Made by a program: the position numbers and the translations under genes
Part shown: in pieces, positions 36,399-45,035 of the stretch
Numbering within the stretch: position 1 is the stretch's first letter
Layout of the letters: each line of letters opens with the position of its first letter
Notes under the pieces: generated by a model
Told to the model about the DNA's origin: nothing
Seen by the model: the letters and a program-made list of their open reading frames with translations, nothing else
Database searches by the model: none
Source of the DNA: an uncultured Bacteroidales bacterium
GTDB lineage: Bacteria > Bacteroidota > Bacteroidia > Bacteroidales > UBA932
DNA: 64,000 nucleotides
Direction: 5' to 3'
Assembly (NCBI GenBank): GCA_946187865.1
Contig: CAMHST010000004.1
Coordinates: 1 to 64,000 of the forward strand

Positions 36399-37802
36399 AT
36401 GTTCGAAAAAGATGTATATATAAGAAGACGCCGCAGCCTGCTTGAGAAAATGCAGGCCGCCGGCGAACACGGTCTTATTCTTTTTATCGGCAATGCAGAG
36501 GCTCCTGCCCAGTACAAAGACAATTGCTATAAATGGCGCCAGGACAGCTCCTGGCTGTATTTCTTCGGCCTGGACGAACCCCGCTACGCAGCCTTGCTGG
36601 ACATAGATTCCGGCGAGGAGACCCTCTTTGCCGATGACGTGGAAATCGACGATATCATCTGGATGGGGCCGCAGCCGACCATTGCCTCCCTTGCCGCCTC
36701 CGTGGGCGTAGGAAAGAGCGCTCCGTACGCCGATTTGGACAAAGAAGTCTATGCCGCCAGAAAGGCCGGCAGGGACATCCACTTCCTGGCTCCTTCCCGG
36801 TATTACAACACCCTCAAGCTCATGGAATTGCTTGGCTGCCATCGGATAGACCGCAAAGTCTCCGAGCCGCTCACCCGGGCCGTCATCTCCATGCGCCTGA
36901 TAAAGGAAGATATTGAAATCCAGGCCATCGACGCTGCCTGCGCCCTGGGTTACGAAATGCATTCGGTGGCCCGTGATTCCATCGTCCCGGGCATCGTTGA
37001 ACAGGATATCGTGGGCAAGATGGAAGGCGTGGCGCTGGCCAAGGGCTGGGGCGTTTCCTTTCCCACCATCCTCACCCAGCACGGTGAAACCCTGCACAAC
37101 CACCTGCACGACAAAGTGATTGAGCCCGGAAAACTCATGGTCATCGACGCCGGCGTGGAGAGCAACGAGCACTATGCGTCGGATTTCACCCGCACTTATC
37201 CCACCAGCGGCAAGTTCACGCAAAAGCAGCGGGAGGTGTACCAGATCGTGTACGAGTGCAACGAACAGGCTTTCAGCCTTACCAAACCGGGCATTACTTA
37301 TAGGGAAGTGCATCTGGCCACGGCCCGCAAGATGCTGGAAGGCCTGAGCGCCCTGGGCCTTGTGAAGGGAGACCTGGACGAGATGGTGGCAAAGGGTATC
37401 GCCGGCCTGTTCCAGCCCCACGGCCTGGGCCACAACATGGGCCTGGACGTGCACGACATGGAAGACCTGGGAGAAAACCTGGTGGGGTACGACCCTGACC
37501 AGACCCGCGCCAAGCAGCTGGGCCTGGGTTCCCTGAGGATGGCCCGCCGCCTGGTTCCCGGCCATGTCATCACGGACGAACCCGGCATCTACTTCATCCC
37601 CGCCCTCATCGAGAAGTTCAAGAAGGAAGGCCTGGGCTATGATTTCGTGAACTACGCCAAGCTGGAAAGCTACTACGACTTCGGCGGCATCCGCCTGGAA
37701 GACGACGTGCTGGTAACGCCCACGGGCGCCCGCCGGCTGGGCCCCCATCGCCTCCCCATCGCCCCCGACGACGTTGAAGCTGCCATGGCCGTAGCGCGAT
37801 AG
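36399..37802 (+). CDS. pepP: Xaa-Pro aminopeptidase (M24B)
   Basis: 467 residues. An N-terminal creatinase-like domain (1-175) is followed by the pita-bread metalloprotease with two-metal ligands: Asp in VIDAGVESNEHYASDFTRT, His in HGLGHNMGLDVHD, Glu in TDEPGIYF and Glu in RLEDDVLVT. It removes N-terminal residues before proline. The start at 36399 (MFEKDVYIRRRR) follows the promoter box. ahcY starts 5 nt after its stop. Confidence 0.93.
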   Translation: MFEKDVYIRRRRSLLEKMQAAGEHGLILFIGNAEAPAQYKDNCYKWRQDSSWLYFFGLDEPRYAALLDIDSGEETLFADDVEIDDIIWMGPQPTIASLAASVGVGKSAPYADLDKEVYAARKAGRDIHFLAPSRYYNTLKLMELLGCHRIDRKVSEPLTRAVISMRLIKEDIEIQAIDAACALGYEMHSVARDSIVPGIVEQDIVGKMEGVALAKGWGVSFPTILTQHGETLHNHLHDKVIEPGKLMVIDAGVESNEHYASDFTRTYPTSGKFTQKQREVYQIVYECNEQAFSLTKPGITYREVHLATARKMLEGLSALGLVKGDLDEMVAKGIAGLFQPHGLGHNMGLDVHDMEDLGENLVGYDPDQTRAKQLGLGSLRMARRLVPGHVITDEPGIYFIPALIEKFKKEGLGYDFVNYAKLESYYDFGGIRLEDDVLVTPTGARRLGPHRLPIAPDDVEAAMAVAR

Positions 37803-37807
37803 ATAGT

Positions 37808-39067
37808 ATGTTCGAAGAAAGTCAGAATATGGAAAGTCATATCAGAGATATCAACCTGTGGGAAAGCGGGGAACTCAAACTCAGCTGGGTCCGCAGCCAC
37901 ATGCCCCTTCTGGAGGGGATTGAGAAAGATTTCAGGAAAGACAAACCGTTCGAAGGCCTGAAAATAGCGCTCAGCGTGCACTTGGAGGCCAAAACGGCCC
38001 ACCTGTGCGAGGTACTTGCCGCCGGCGGTGCAGACATGTATATCACCGGCTCCAATCCCCTGAGCACCCAGGACGACGTAGCCGCCGCACTGGTGCATGA
38101 AGGCCTCAATGTTTTCGCCATCCACGGCTGTACGGAAAAGGAATACTTTGCCGACATCCGCCGCGTGCTGGAAGTGGGCCCCAACATCATCATCGACGAC
38201 GGCGGAGACCTCGTGACCACCCTGCACAACGACTTCCCGGAACTGGTCCCCGGGGTCATCGGCGGCTGTGAAGAGACCACCACCGGCATCCTGCGCTTGA
38301 AGGCCATGGCCGCCGCAGGCCGGCTCAAGTTCCCCATGATGCTGGTGAACGACGCAGATTGCAAGCACCTGTTCGACAACCGCTACGGCACCGGCCAAAG
38401 CGTCTGGGACGGCATCAACCGCACCACCAACCTGATCGTGGCCGGTAAGAACGTGGTGGTAGCCGGTTACGGCTGGTGCGGCAAGGGCGTGGCCATGCGG
38501 GCCAAAGGCTTAGGCGCAGAAGTGATTGTCACAGAAGTGGATCCGGTGAAGGCGATGGAGGCCGTCATGGACGGCTTCAAAGTAATGCCCATGCTGGAGG
38601 CGTCGGCCCTGGGAGACATCTTCGTCACGGTAACAGGCTGCAAGGACGTCATTACGCCGGAGTGCTTCCTCCGGATGAAAGACGGCGCCATCTGCTGCAA
38701 TGCCGGCCATTTCGACGTGGAGGTGGCCGTGGCCGCCCTTCGAAAGATGGCTGTAAGCCACAGGCCCGCCCGAAACAATATCGAGGCCTATAAACTGGAG
38801 AACGGCCGCACGGTGTACATCATCGCCGAAGGCCGACTGGTGAACCTGGCCGCCGGCGACGGTCATCCGGCGGAGATCATGGACATGTCCTTCGCCATCC
38901 AGGCCCTGAGCGCCCGCTACCTGGCAGAGCACCGCGGCAGCATCGGCAGCTTGCTTAACAACGTCCCGGAAGAGATAGACCGGGAAGTGGCCCTGCGCAA
39001 GCTCAAAGACTGGAACATCCGCATTGACACCCTCTCGGAGGAGCAGCACAAATACATTTACGGCTAA
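37808..39067 (+). CDS. ahcY: S-adenosylhomocysteine hydrolase
   Basis: 419 residues, the short form. Motifs are LEAKTAHLCEVLAAGGA, GCEETTTGILRLKAM, the NAD-binding GYGWCGKG and C-terminal HKYIYG. It splits S-adenosylhomocysteine to adenosine and homocysteine, recycling the product of methyl transfer. An alternative in-frame ATG at 37829 would remove seven residues. nhaA begins 9 nt downstream. Confidence 0.95.
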   Translation: MFEESQNMESHIRDINLWESGELKLSWVRSHMPLLEGIEKDFRKDKPFEGLKIALSVHLEAKTAHLCEVLAAGGADMYITGSNPLSTQDDVAAALVHEGLNVFAIHGCTEKEYFADIRRVLEVGPNIIIDDGGDLVTTLHNDFPELVPGVIGGCEETTTGILRLKAMAAAGRLKFPMMLVNDADCKHLFDNRYGTGQSVWDGINRTTNLIVAGKNVVVAGYGWCGKGVAMRAKGLGAEVIVTEVDPVKAMEAVMDGFKVMPMLEASALGDIFVTVTGCKDVITPECFLRMKDGAICCNAGHFDVEVAVAALRKMAVSHRPARNNIEAYKLENGRTVYIIAEGRLVNLAAGDGHPAEIMDMSFAIQALSARYLAEHRGSIGSLLNNVPEEIDREVALRKLKDWNIRIDTLSEEQHKYIYG

Positions 39068-39076
39068 ACTTACACT

Positions 39077-40495
39077 ATGGCTCTGATTCCTATTTACTGG
39101 TGGAACAAGGAGGTCCACAACTTCAAGATTTCCCAGGACCGCTTTACCAAACAGCCCTGGGCCAACGGCGTGGTGCTGCTCGCCTGCGTGGCGGTGGCCA
39201 TGCTGCTCGCAAACCTGCCCTTTACCAAGCATATCTACCATGCGTTCCTGGAGACCGAGTTCACCATGAACATCAAGTCGCCGGGCGGCGTCGTGGATTG
39301 GGTGTTCCCCCACGGCATGACGATAGAGAAGTTCATCAACGACATCCTCATGGTGATTTTCTTCTTCACCGTCGGCCTGGAAATCAAGCGGGAGGTGGTC
39401 TGCGGAGAACTTTCGTCGTTCAAGAAGGCCATCCTTCCCGTGATTGCGGCATTCGGCGGCGTGGTGTTCCCGGCCCTGATCTATACGGTGGTGAATCACG
39501 GTACGCTGGCCTCTTCCGGCTGGGGCATCCCTACGGCCACGGATATCGCCTTCGCGGTGGGCATCCTGTCCATCCTCGGGGATAAAGTACCCGTTTCCCT
39601 GAAGGTGTTCCTTACCGCCCTTGCCATTGCCGACGACCTCATCGCCATCCTGGTGGTCGCCTTCTTCTACGGCGGCACCATCAAGCTGCCGCTGCTGTTC
39701 ATCGCCCTGATGGTCATCCTTTTCGTGGCCCTGATGAAAAAGCTGGGAGAAAAACGGATTGCCTATTATGTGGTTCCGGCCATCATCGTGTGGTTCCTGT
39801 TCTATTACAGCGGCATCCATGCCACCATGACCGGTGTAGTCATCGCCCTCCTGATTCCGATGGACGCCCGCTACAACAAGGCCAAGTTCCACCGCCGGGC
39901 CCGGATCCTGTACGAAGGCCTGACCGAGTCGGAACAGGTAGATACCGGAGAAGCCTTCCCCAACGGCCCCCAGCGCTTTTATCTGCGCCGCCTGTCCAGC
40001 CTCACCAAGAAGACCATTCCGCCGTCCTACAGGCTGGAGCACAAGCTGAATCCCATCGTGAACTTCGCCATCATGCCCATTTTCGCCCTGGCCAATGCGG
40101 GTGTGGAAATTCCGGACTTGTCGTATTTCAACATCTTCCATGTAGATCCCGCCCTGGGCGGCGTGGGACTGGGCATTTTCCTGGGCCTGCTGCTGGGCAA
40201 GCCTGCCGGCATTACGCTGGCTTCCTGGCTGGCCATTCGCTTCAAAGTCGGGGAAATGCCGGCCAAATCCACCTGGCCCATGCTCTTTGCCGTGGCCTGC
40301 CTGGGTGGTATCGGCTTCACCATGTCCATCTTTGTAGATACCCTGAGCTTTGCCGGGGAGGGGATAGACCCTGCCGTTACGCAGCATCTGCGGGATGCCG
40401 GTAAAATCGCCGTCCTGATGGGCTCGGTGGCATCCGGCCTGCTGGGGTCTGTGCTCATCAACATCGTTTCCAAATTACAGAAAAACAAGAAATAA
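39077..40495 (+). CDS. nhaA: Na+/H+ antiporter NhaA
   Basis: 472 residues with about 12 hydrophobic helices. The transport Asp pair is in ALAIADDLIAILVV, and ATDIAFAVGILS is conserved in NhaA. A cytoplasmic loop around 265-315 is longer than in enteric NhaA. It exchanges Na+ for H+ across the inner membrane. It sits in a run ahcY-nhaA-fabG with gaps of 9 and 3 nt. Confidence 0.95.
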   Translation: MALIPIYWWNKEVHNFKISQDRFTKQPWANGVVLLACVAVAMLLANLPFTKHIYHAFLETEFTMNIKSPGGVVDWVFPHGMTIEKFINDILMVIFFFTVGLEIKREVVCGELSSFKKAILPVIAAFGGVVFPALIYTVVNHGTLASSGWGIPTATDIAFAVGILSILGDKVPVSLKVFLTALAIADDLIAILVVAFFYGGTIKLPLLFIALMVILFVALMKKLGEKRIAYYVVPAIIVWFLFYYSGIHATMTGVVIALLIPMDARYNKAKFHRRARILYEGLTESEQVDTGEAFPNGPQRFYLRRLSSLTKKTIPPSYRLEHKLNPIVNFAIMPIFALANAGVEIPDLSYFNIFHVDPALGGVGLGIFLGLLLGKPAGITLASWLAIRFKVGEMPAKSTWPMLFAVACLGGIGFTMSIFVDTLSFAGEGIDPAVTQHLRDAGKIAVLMGSVASGLLGSVLINIVSKLQKNKK

Positions 40496-40498
40496 AAT

Positions 40499-41245
40499 AT
40501 GGGACTTTTAGACGGAAAGACCGCGCTGATAACCGGCGCGGCACGTGGAATCGGCAAGGCTATCGCGCTTGAGTTCGCTTCGGAGGGGGCCGATATCGCC
40601 TTCACCGACCTGGTCATCAATGAGGCGGCTTTGCAGACCATCCGGGAAATCGAGGCCTTCGGCCACCGGGTAAAGGGATATGCCTCCAACTGCGCCAATT
40701 TTGAGGAAACGCAGCTGGTGGTGGAGCAAATCGTAAAGGACTTCGGCCGGATAGATGTGCTGGTGAACAATGCCGGAATCACGAAAGACGGCCTGGTGAT
40801 GCGCATGAGCGAGCAGCAGTGGGATGCCGTGATTGCCGTGAACATGAAGGGCGCGTTCAATTTCCTGCACGCCGTTGTGCCGGTGATGGCCCGCCAGAAA
40901 GGGGGCAGCATCATCAACATGGCCTCCATCGCCGGGCAAACCGGCAATCCCGGCCAGGTGAACTATTCGGCCTCCAAGGCGGGGCTCATCGCCATGGCCA
41001 AGTCCGTGGCCAAGGAAATGGGGGCGCGCGGTGTGCGGGCCAATGCCATCGCTCCGGGCTTCATCATCTCGGAAATGACCGACGCCCTGCCCCAGGCCGT
41101 GAAGGACGAATACCTGAAGATGATTCCGCTGAAGCGTGGCGGTACGGTGGAGGATATTGCCCACACGGCCCTGTACCTGGCCAGCGACCTCTCCAGCTAT
41201 GTCACCGGGCAGGTGATTGCCGTGAACGGCGGCATGTACTGCTAG
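40499..41245 (+). CDS. fabG: 3-oxoacyl-[ACP] reductase
   Basis: 248-residue short-chain dehydrogenase. NADP-binding TGAARGIGKAIA, NNAG, catalytic Ser in INMASIAG, YSASKAG for the Tyr/Lys pair, and AVNGGMYC at the end. It reduces beta-ketoacyl-ACP in fatty-acid elongation. It follows nhaA by 3 nt and is closed by a strong terminator. Other SDR substrates cannot be excluded. Confidence 0.9.
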   Translation: MGLLDGKTALITGAARGIGKAIALEFASEGADIAFTDLVINEAALQTIREIEAFGHRVKGYASNCANFEETQLVVEQIVKDFGRIDVLVNNAGITKDGLVMRMSEQQWDAVIAVNMKGAFNFLHAVVPVMARQKGGSIINMASIAGQTGNPGQVNYSASKAGLIAMAKSVAKEMGARGVRANAIAPGFIISEMTDALPQAVKDEYLKMIPLKRGGTVEDIAHTALYLASDLSSYVTGQVIAVNGGMYC

Positions 41246-41264
41246 AAAATCGGTTAAAACAGAA

Positions 41265-41301
41265 AAAACAGCGCAATCTTTTTTTCGATTGTGCTGTTTT
41301 T
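41265..41301 (+). terminator. Intrinsic terminator after fabG
   Basis: AAAACAGCGCAATC (41265-41278) pairs with GATTGTGCTGTTTT (41287-41300), with T residues in the loop and after the stem. It may work in both directions. Confidence 0.85.
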
Positions 41302-41314
41302 GCATTTCTGTGGG

Positions 41315-41321
41315 TATATTG
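41315..41321 (+). promoter_or_regulatory. Degenerate -7 box of comF
   Basis: TATATTG, one T short of the consensus, five bases before the ATG at 41327. Weaker evidence than the other boxes. Confidence 0.4.
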
Positions 41322-41326
41322 CGTCC

Positions 41327-42043
41327 ATGTTACGGGAAATGCTGGACGTGATGATGCCGCGGGAATGTCTGGTCTGCGGGCAAAAGCTGGGGGCGAGTGA
41401 AGACCCCCTGTGTATCTGGTGTACGGAAGACCTGCCCCTTACCTATTATTGGGAGCGGGTGCACAATCCCATGGCCGACGAGTTCAACGCGCTGCTGGAG
41501 CGTGGCCGCGCCTGCGGGGAACGCATGGATTACGCCTACGCGGTGGCTCTGCTATTTTACCATCATGCTAATCCTTACAAGCGGATTCCCCAGGCGCTCA
41601 AATATAGCCGCAATCTGTCTGCCGGGCGGTATTATGCGGCCGAACTGGGCCGATTTATGGCTGCCCAGCCGCATTTTGCTTCTGTGGACCTGGTGCTTCC
41701 GGTGCCGCTCCACTTTTCCCGGTTCTGGCAGAGGGGTTATAACCAGGCCCAGGTGATAGCCGCCCGGTTGGCCGGGGCGCTGGAGGCTTCCCTCCGTACG
41801 GATGTACTGGTGCGTCGGCGGAAAACCCGGACCCAGACCCGGCTGGACGCCGACGCGCGGCTGAAAAACGTGAGCGGTGTGTTCCACGTCAGGCGGACCG
41901 TTCCCTGCAACCATATCCTGCTGGTCGACGACACCTTCACCACCGGAGCCACGCTGGCGGCTTGTTATCGGGTGGTTCGTGATGCCTTCGGCCCGGGGCC
42001 GCGCATATCCGTGGCCACACTTTCCGCGGTCTCTTCCCAGTGA
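41327..42043 (+). CDS. comF: ComF family phosphoribosyltransferase-like protein
   Basis: 238 residues. An N-terminal zinc-ribbon-like motif (CLVCGQKLGASEDPLCIWC) is followed by a PRTase domain with the PRPP loop ILLVDDTFTTGATL. ComF proteins are needed for DNA uptake in some competent bacteria; here the role is unknown. With comM at the left edge it is the second competence-associated family in the window, though both are widespread in non-competent bacteria. Confidence 0.9.
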   Translation: MLREMLDVMMPRECLVCGQKLGASEDPLCIWCTEDLPLTYYWERVHNPMADEFNALLERGRACGERMDYAYAVALLFYHHANPYKRIPQALKYSRNLSAGRYYAAELGRFMAAQPHFASVDLVLPVPLHFSRFWQRGYNQAQVIAARLAGALEASLRTDVLVRRRKTRTQTRLDADARLKNVSGVFHVRRTVPCNHILLVDDTFTTGATLAACYRVVRDAFGPGPRISVATLSAVSSQ

Positions 42044-42044
42044 T

Positions 42045-44072
42045 TTACGCTCTCAGGGCCCGCATGGCGTTGAGGACGGCCAGTACCATGACGCCCACGT
42101 CGGCAAAGACTGCCATGCCCATGTTGGCCACCCCCAGCGCCGCCAGGATAAGCACGGCCACTTTCACGCCGATAGCCAGCCAGATGTTCTCCTGGGCAAT
42201 CTTCAGGGTGCGGCGGGCGATTTTTACGGCCTGGGCAATCTTGGAAGGCTTGTCGTCCATCAGGACCACGTCGGCGGCTTCGATGGCGGCGTCGGAACCC
42301 AGGGCGCCCATGGCGATGCCTACGTCGGCCCGGGTAAGGACGGGGGCGTCGTTGATGCCGTCGCCTACGAAGGCTAAAGTGCCTTGGCTCAGGAGCTTCT
42401 CTACTTCTGTCACCTTGTCGGCGGGCAGCAGCTGGGCGTGGTATTCGTCCACGTTCAGGGCTTTGCTCACCGCGGCGGCCACGCTTTCCTGGTCTCCCGT
42501 GAGCATGACGATCTTTTCTATGCCGGCGGCTTTCAGCGCCTTGACGGCTTCTGCGGCGTCTTCCTTGACGCGGTCGCTGATCACGATGTGTCCGGCATAT
42601 TGCCCGTCAATGGCAACGTGGACGATGGTTCCTTCCTGGTGGCAGGGATGCCAGGCGGCGCCCACCTTCTCCATCAGTTTGCTGTTCCCCACGGCAACCG
42701 TCTTGTCGTTCACGCGGGCGATTACGCCGTGGCCGGCGGTTTCCTGGATATTGGCAATGGTGCAGCGGTCTTGCTCGTCGGGATAGGCGTTTTTCAGGGC
42801 GACGGCGATGGGGTGGGTGGAGTGACGTTCCACATGGGCGGCAAGGTGCAGCAGTTCCTTTTGGTCGATTACTTCCGGGTGCACGGCTGTGACTTCGAAT
42901 ACGCCTTCGGTCAGGGTTCCGGTCTTGTCAAACACTACGGTCCTGAGCGCGGCGAGTTTGTCCATCAGATTGGAGCCTTTGATGAGAATTCCTTTCTTGG
43001 AAGCGCCTCCAAGGCCGCCGAAGAAGGTAAGAGGGACGGAAATGACCAGTGCGCAGGGGCAGGAGACTACCAGGAACAGCAGGCCCCGGTAAATCCAGGT
43101 GACCCAGTCGCCGGTAACCATGCCCGGGATAAGGGCGACCAGGACGGCCAGACCCACTACGATCGGGGTATAAATTCTGGCAAAGCGGGTGATGAAGCGC
43201 TCGCTGCGGGACTTGTTCTCTGCCGCATCTTCCACCAATGCCAGGATTTTGGACACGGTGGAGTCGGCAAAGGCTTTTGTGGTGCGGATGCGGAGCACGC
43301 CGCTTAGGTTCACGCAGCCGGAAAGGATGCTGTCACCCTCGTGGATGCCGCGTGGAACACTCTCTCCGGTGAGTGCCACGGTGTCCAGGCTGGAGTCACC
43401 TTCCAGGACGACGCCGTCCAGGGGCACCTTTTCACCGGGTTTGACAAGGAGCACCTCACCGGGAGTAACATCTTCTGGATGAACCGTTTCCAGCTTTCCG
43501 CCACGTTCCACGCAGGCGCTGTCCGGGCGGATGTTTACAAGGTGGGCGATGCTGCGGCGGCTGTTGCCCTCGGCCTTTTCTTCAAACCATTCTCCCACCT
43601 GGAAGAACAGCATCACAAAAACGGCCTCCGGGAACTGGCTTTCAGCACCGGGCAGAAAGCCGATGCAAAGGGCTCCCAGCGTGGCGATGCTCATCAGGAA
43701 GTCTTCGTTCAGGGGTTCGCCGTGGACCAGGGCCTCGGCCGCCTCCTTCAGGGTGTCCCAACCTACAATCAGGTACGGCACCAGGAACAGCAGCAGGTAC
43801 TGCCAGGTGCTCCAGGCGGTATTCTTTTCGATGACAACCGCCACGGCCAGCAGCACCGCCGCCGCAATGATTTTTATCAGTCGGCCCTGACCCTCCTCCT
43901 CTTCGCCGTGGTGATGGTGGTGGTCGTGCCCGTGCTCATGTTCATGCTCGTGTTCATGTTCATGCTCGTGCTCGTGTTCATGTTCATGTTCATGCTCGTG
44001 CTCGTGTTCATGTTCGTGACCTTTGCAATGGTCACACGTGTCATGGTGATGTTTATGTTCTTCTTTAGCCAT
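42045..44072 (-). CDS. Heavy-metal P1B-type ATPase with a long His-Glu repeat
   Basis: 675 residues. The N-terminus has CDHC (13-16), then 14 uninterrupted His-Glu pairs (19-46) and GHDHHHHHG, in place of an ordinary metal-binding domain. The core has TGES, the CPC metal site in VVSCPCALVISVPL, DKTGTLTEG and GDGINDAPVL. The His-rich tail and CPC suggest Zn(II), Cd(II) or Co(II) export (ZntA/CadA class); specificity is inferred. The start at 44072 follows a TACCTTTG box overlapped upstream by a palindromic operator. Confidence 0.93.
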   Translation of the reverse strand: MAKEEHKHHHDTCDHCKGHEHEHEHEHEHEHEHEHEHEHEHEHEHEHGHDHHHHHGEEEEGQGRLIKIIAAAVLLAVAVVIEKNTAWSTWQYLLLFLVPYLIVGWDTLKEAAEALVHGEPLNEDFLMSIATLGALCIGFLPGAESQFPEAVFVMLFFQVGEWFEEKAEGNSRRSIAHLVNIRPDSACVERGGKLETVHPEDVTPGEVLLVKPGEKVPLDGVVLEGDSSLDTVALTGESVPRGIHEGDSILSGCVNLSGVLRIRTTKAFADSTVSKILALVEDAAENKSRSERFITRFARIYTPIVVGLAVLVALIPGMVTGDWVTWIYRGLLFLVVSCPCALVISVPLTFFGGLGGASKKGILIKGSNLMDKLAALRTVVFDKTGTLTEGVFEVTAVHPEVIDQKELLHLAAHVERHSTHPIAVALKNAYPDEQDRCTIANIQETAGHGVIARVNDKTVAVGNSKLMEKVGAAWHPCHQEGTIVHVAIDGQYAGHIVISDRVKEDAAEAVKALKAAGIEKIVMLTGDQESVAAAVSKALNVDEYHAQLLPADKVTEVEKLLSQGTLAFVGDGINDAPVLTRADVGIAMGALGSDAAIEAADVVLMDDKPSKIAQAVKIARRTLKIAQENIWLAIGVKVAVLILAALGVANMGMAVFADVGVMVLAVLNAMRALRA
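43932..44018 (-). repeat. In-frame hexanucleotide repeat encoding (His-Glu)14-His
   Basis: Fourteen 6-nt units (CAY-GAR) code for alternating His and Glu at residues 19-46 of the metal ATPase, with a further His codon at the distal end. Codon choice varies between CAC/CAT and GAG/GAA, so the repeat is partly degenerate at DNA level. Gain or loss of a unit keeps the frame and would change metal-binding capacity. Confidence 0.9.
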
Positions 44073-44094
44073 AATCTTTCTGGTTTTACTTCTG

Positions 44095-44130
44095 CAAAGG
44101 TACAACCCCTCTCTTGCAACCCGGTTGCAA
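44095..44130 (-). promoter_or_regulatory. Metal-ATPase promoter with TTGCAAC-N3-GTTGCAA palindrome
   Basis: The -7 box TACCTTTG is at 44095-44102. A 7-3-7 palindrome lies at 44114-44130, over the -33 position. The same core (TGCAAC-N3-GTTGCA) occurs at 16007-16021 in the feoAB/queH spacer. The position fits a repressor or a MerR-type activator. Confidence 0.65.
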
Positions 44131-44195
44131 ATCTTGCCGCCCACCTCTGCGCCGTCAAAAACGGCCAAAACTGCGGGCCCCGGTGTCACTTCGAA

Positions 44196-44237
44196 CCTCC
44201 GCACCGTCAAAATCGGCCGAAAATGACGGCGCGGAGG
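44196..44237. repeat. Large intergenic hairpin with a CGGCCG loop
   Basis: CCTCCGCACCGTCA (44196-44209) and TGACGGCGCGGAGG (44224-44237) pair over 14 positions with one mismatch. The 14-nt loop AAATCGGCCGAAAA is nearly identical to a segment at 60205-60218 in another spacer. An imperfect copy of the left arm (CTCTGCGCCGTCAAAAACGG) lies about 50 nt earlier. A dispersed repeat is likely; function unknown. Confidence 0.7.
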
Positions 44238-44259
44238 AACGGAATGTCGGAAAAAACCG

Positions 44260-44267
44260 TATCTTAG
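44260..44267 (+). promoter_or_regulatory. Near-consensus -7 box of the YhhN gene
   Basis: TATCTTAG, one mismatch from TAnnTTTG, 4 nt before the ATG at 44272. Confidence 0.45.
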
Positions 44268-44271
44268 GGGT

Positions 44272-44961
44272 ATGAAAAAGAATCTGTACTTTATTCCTGC
44301 CGTTTTCTTCGGCGTGGCCTGCCTGCTGAACTGGGCAGGGCGTATCTGGGAACCTGCTTTGGCATCGGCCGTAAAACCTGCCCTGCTGCCGCTGCTGGCG
44401 GCGAGCGTACTGGCTTATGCCGTGGAACATCCGCTAGACCGGAAAAGTCTCAAGTTGCTGGTCACGGCCCAGCTCTTCGGCTGCGCGGGAGACACCTTCC
44501 TGCTCAGCGATGCCTTCCCTCTGTTCGCCGGCGGCATTGCGTCGTTCCTGGTGGGGCACCTTTTCTATATGAAGCTGTTTGGCAGCCGGTCCTGGAAGGG
44601 CATGGACTGGAAGGGCTGGGCCGCCGGTGTGGCAGGCGTGCTGGTGCTGGTGTTCCTGCTGGTGAAAGTGCTGAAGGTGCAGGGCGCCCTGCTGGTGCCG
44701 ATGGCTGTTTACGGCGTCGTGCTGCTTATGCTGGGCTTCTGTGCCCTGTGCGGCGTGATCCGCTGCCCCCGGGAACGCGGAACCTGGTGGATTATCCTGT
44801 GCGGGGCGCTGCTGTTTGCGTTTTCGGATTCGCTCATCGCCGCCGGCACCTTTGGCGTCATCGATTTTGCGCTGCGGGAATTCGTGATCATGTTCACCTA
44901 CCTGATTGCCCAGAGCCTGCTGGCCTGGGGCGCTGTTCGGCTGTCGGTGGAGGCTAAATAG
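44272..44961 (+). CDS. YhhN family protein (lysoplasmalogenase-like)
   Basis: 229 residues with about seven or eight hydrophobic helices. Family signatures include KPALLPLLAA, GCAGDTFLL and FLVGHLFYM. YhhN/TMEM86 members hydrolyse the vinyl-ether bond of lysoplasmalogens; since gut anaerobes may contain plasmalogens, that role is plausible but unproven. A single-gene unit; a hairpin without a T-run (44986-44994 / 45007-45015) lies between it and the convergent rsmE. Confidence 0.82.
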   Translation: MKKNLYFIPAVFFGVACLLNWAGRIWEPALASAVKPALLPLLAASVLAYAVEHPLDRKSLKLLVTAQLFGCAGDTFLLSDAFPLFAGGIASFLVGHLFYMKLFGSRSWKGMDWKGWAAGVAGVLVLVFLLVKVLKVQGALLVPMAVYGVVLLMLGFCALCGVIRCPRERGTWWIILCGALLFAFSDSLIAAGTFGVIDFALREFVIMFTYLIAQSLLAWGAVRLSVEAK

Positions 44962-45035
44962 CTTGTTATCGGCAAATTAATACCTGTCCCTGTGCGTCGC
45001 CAGACACACGGGGACACTATGTAAAAGGCTGGGAA

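Noticed and set aside
38510..40387. A 625-codon minus-strand frame opposite ahcY and nhaA
   Set aside because: Covers parts of two genes and has an Arg/His/Gly-rich antisense composition.
43341..44267. Plus-strand frame opposite the ATPase with Val/Met/Phe/Leu repeats
   Set aside because: The apparent hydrophobic repeat is the antisense of the His-Glu codons of the real ATPase gene.
44986..45015. Hairpin GTCCCTGTG/CACGGGGAC as an intrinsic terminator between the YhhN gene and rsmE
   Set aside because: The stem is real but has no T-run on either strand, so I mention it only in the YhhN entry.
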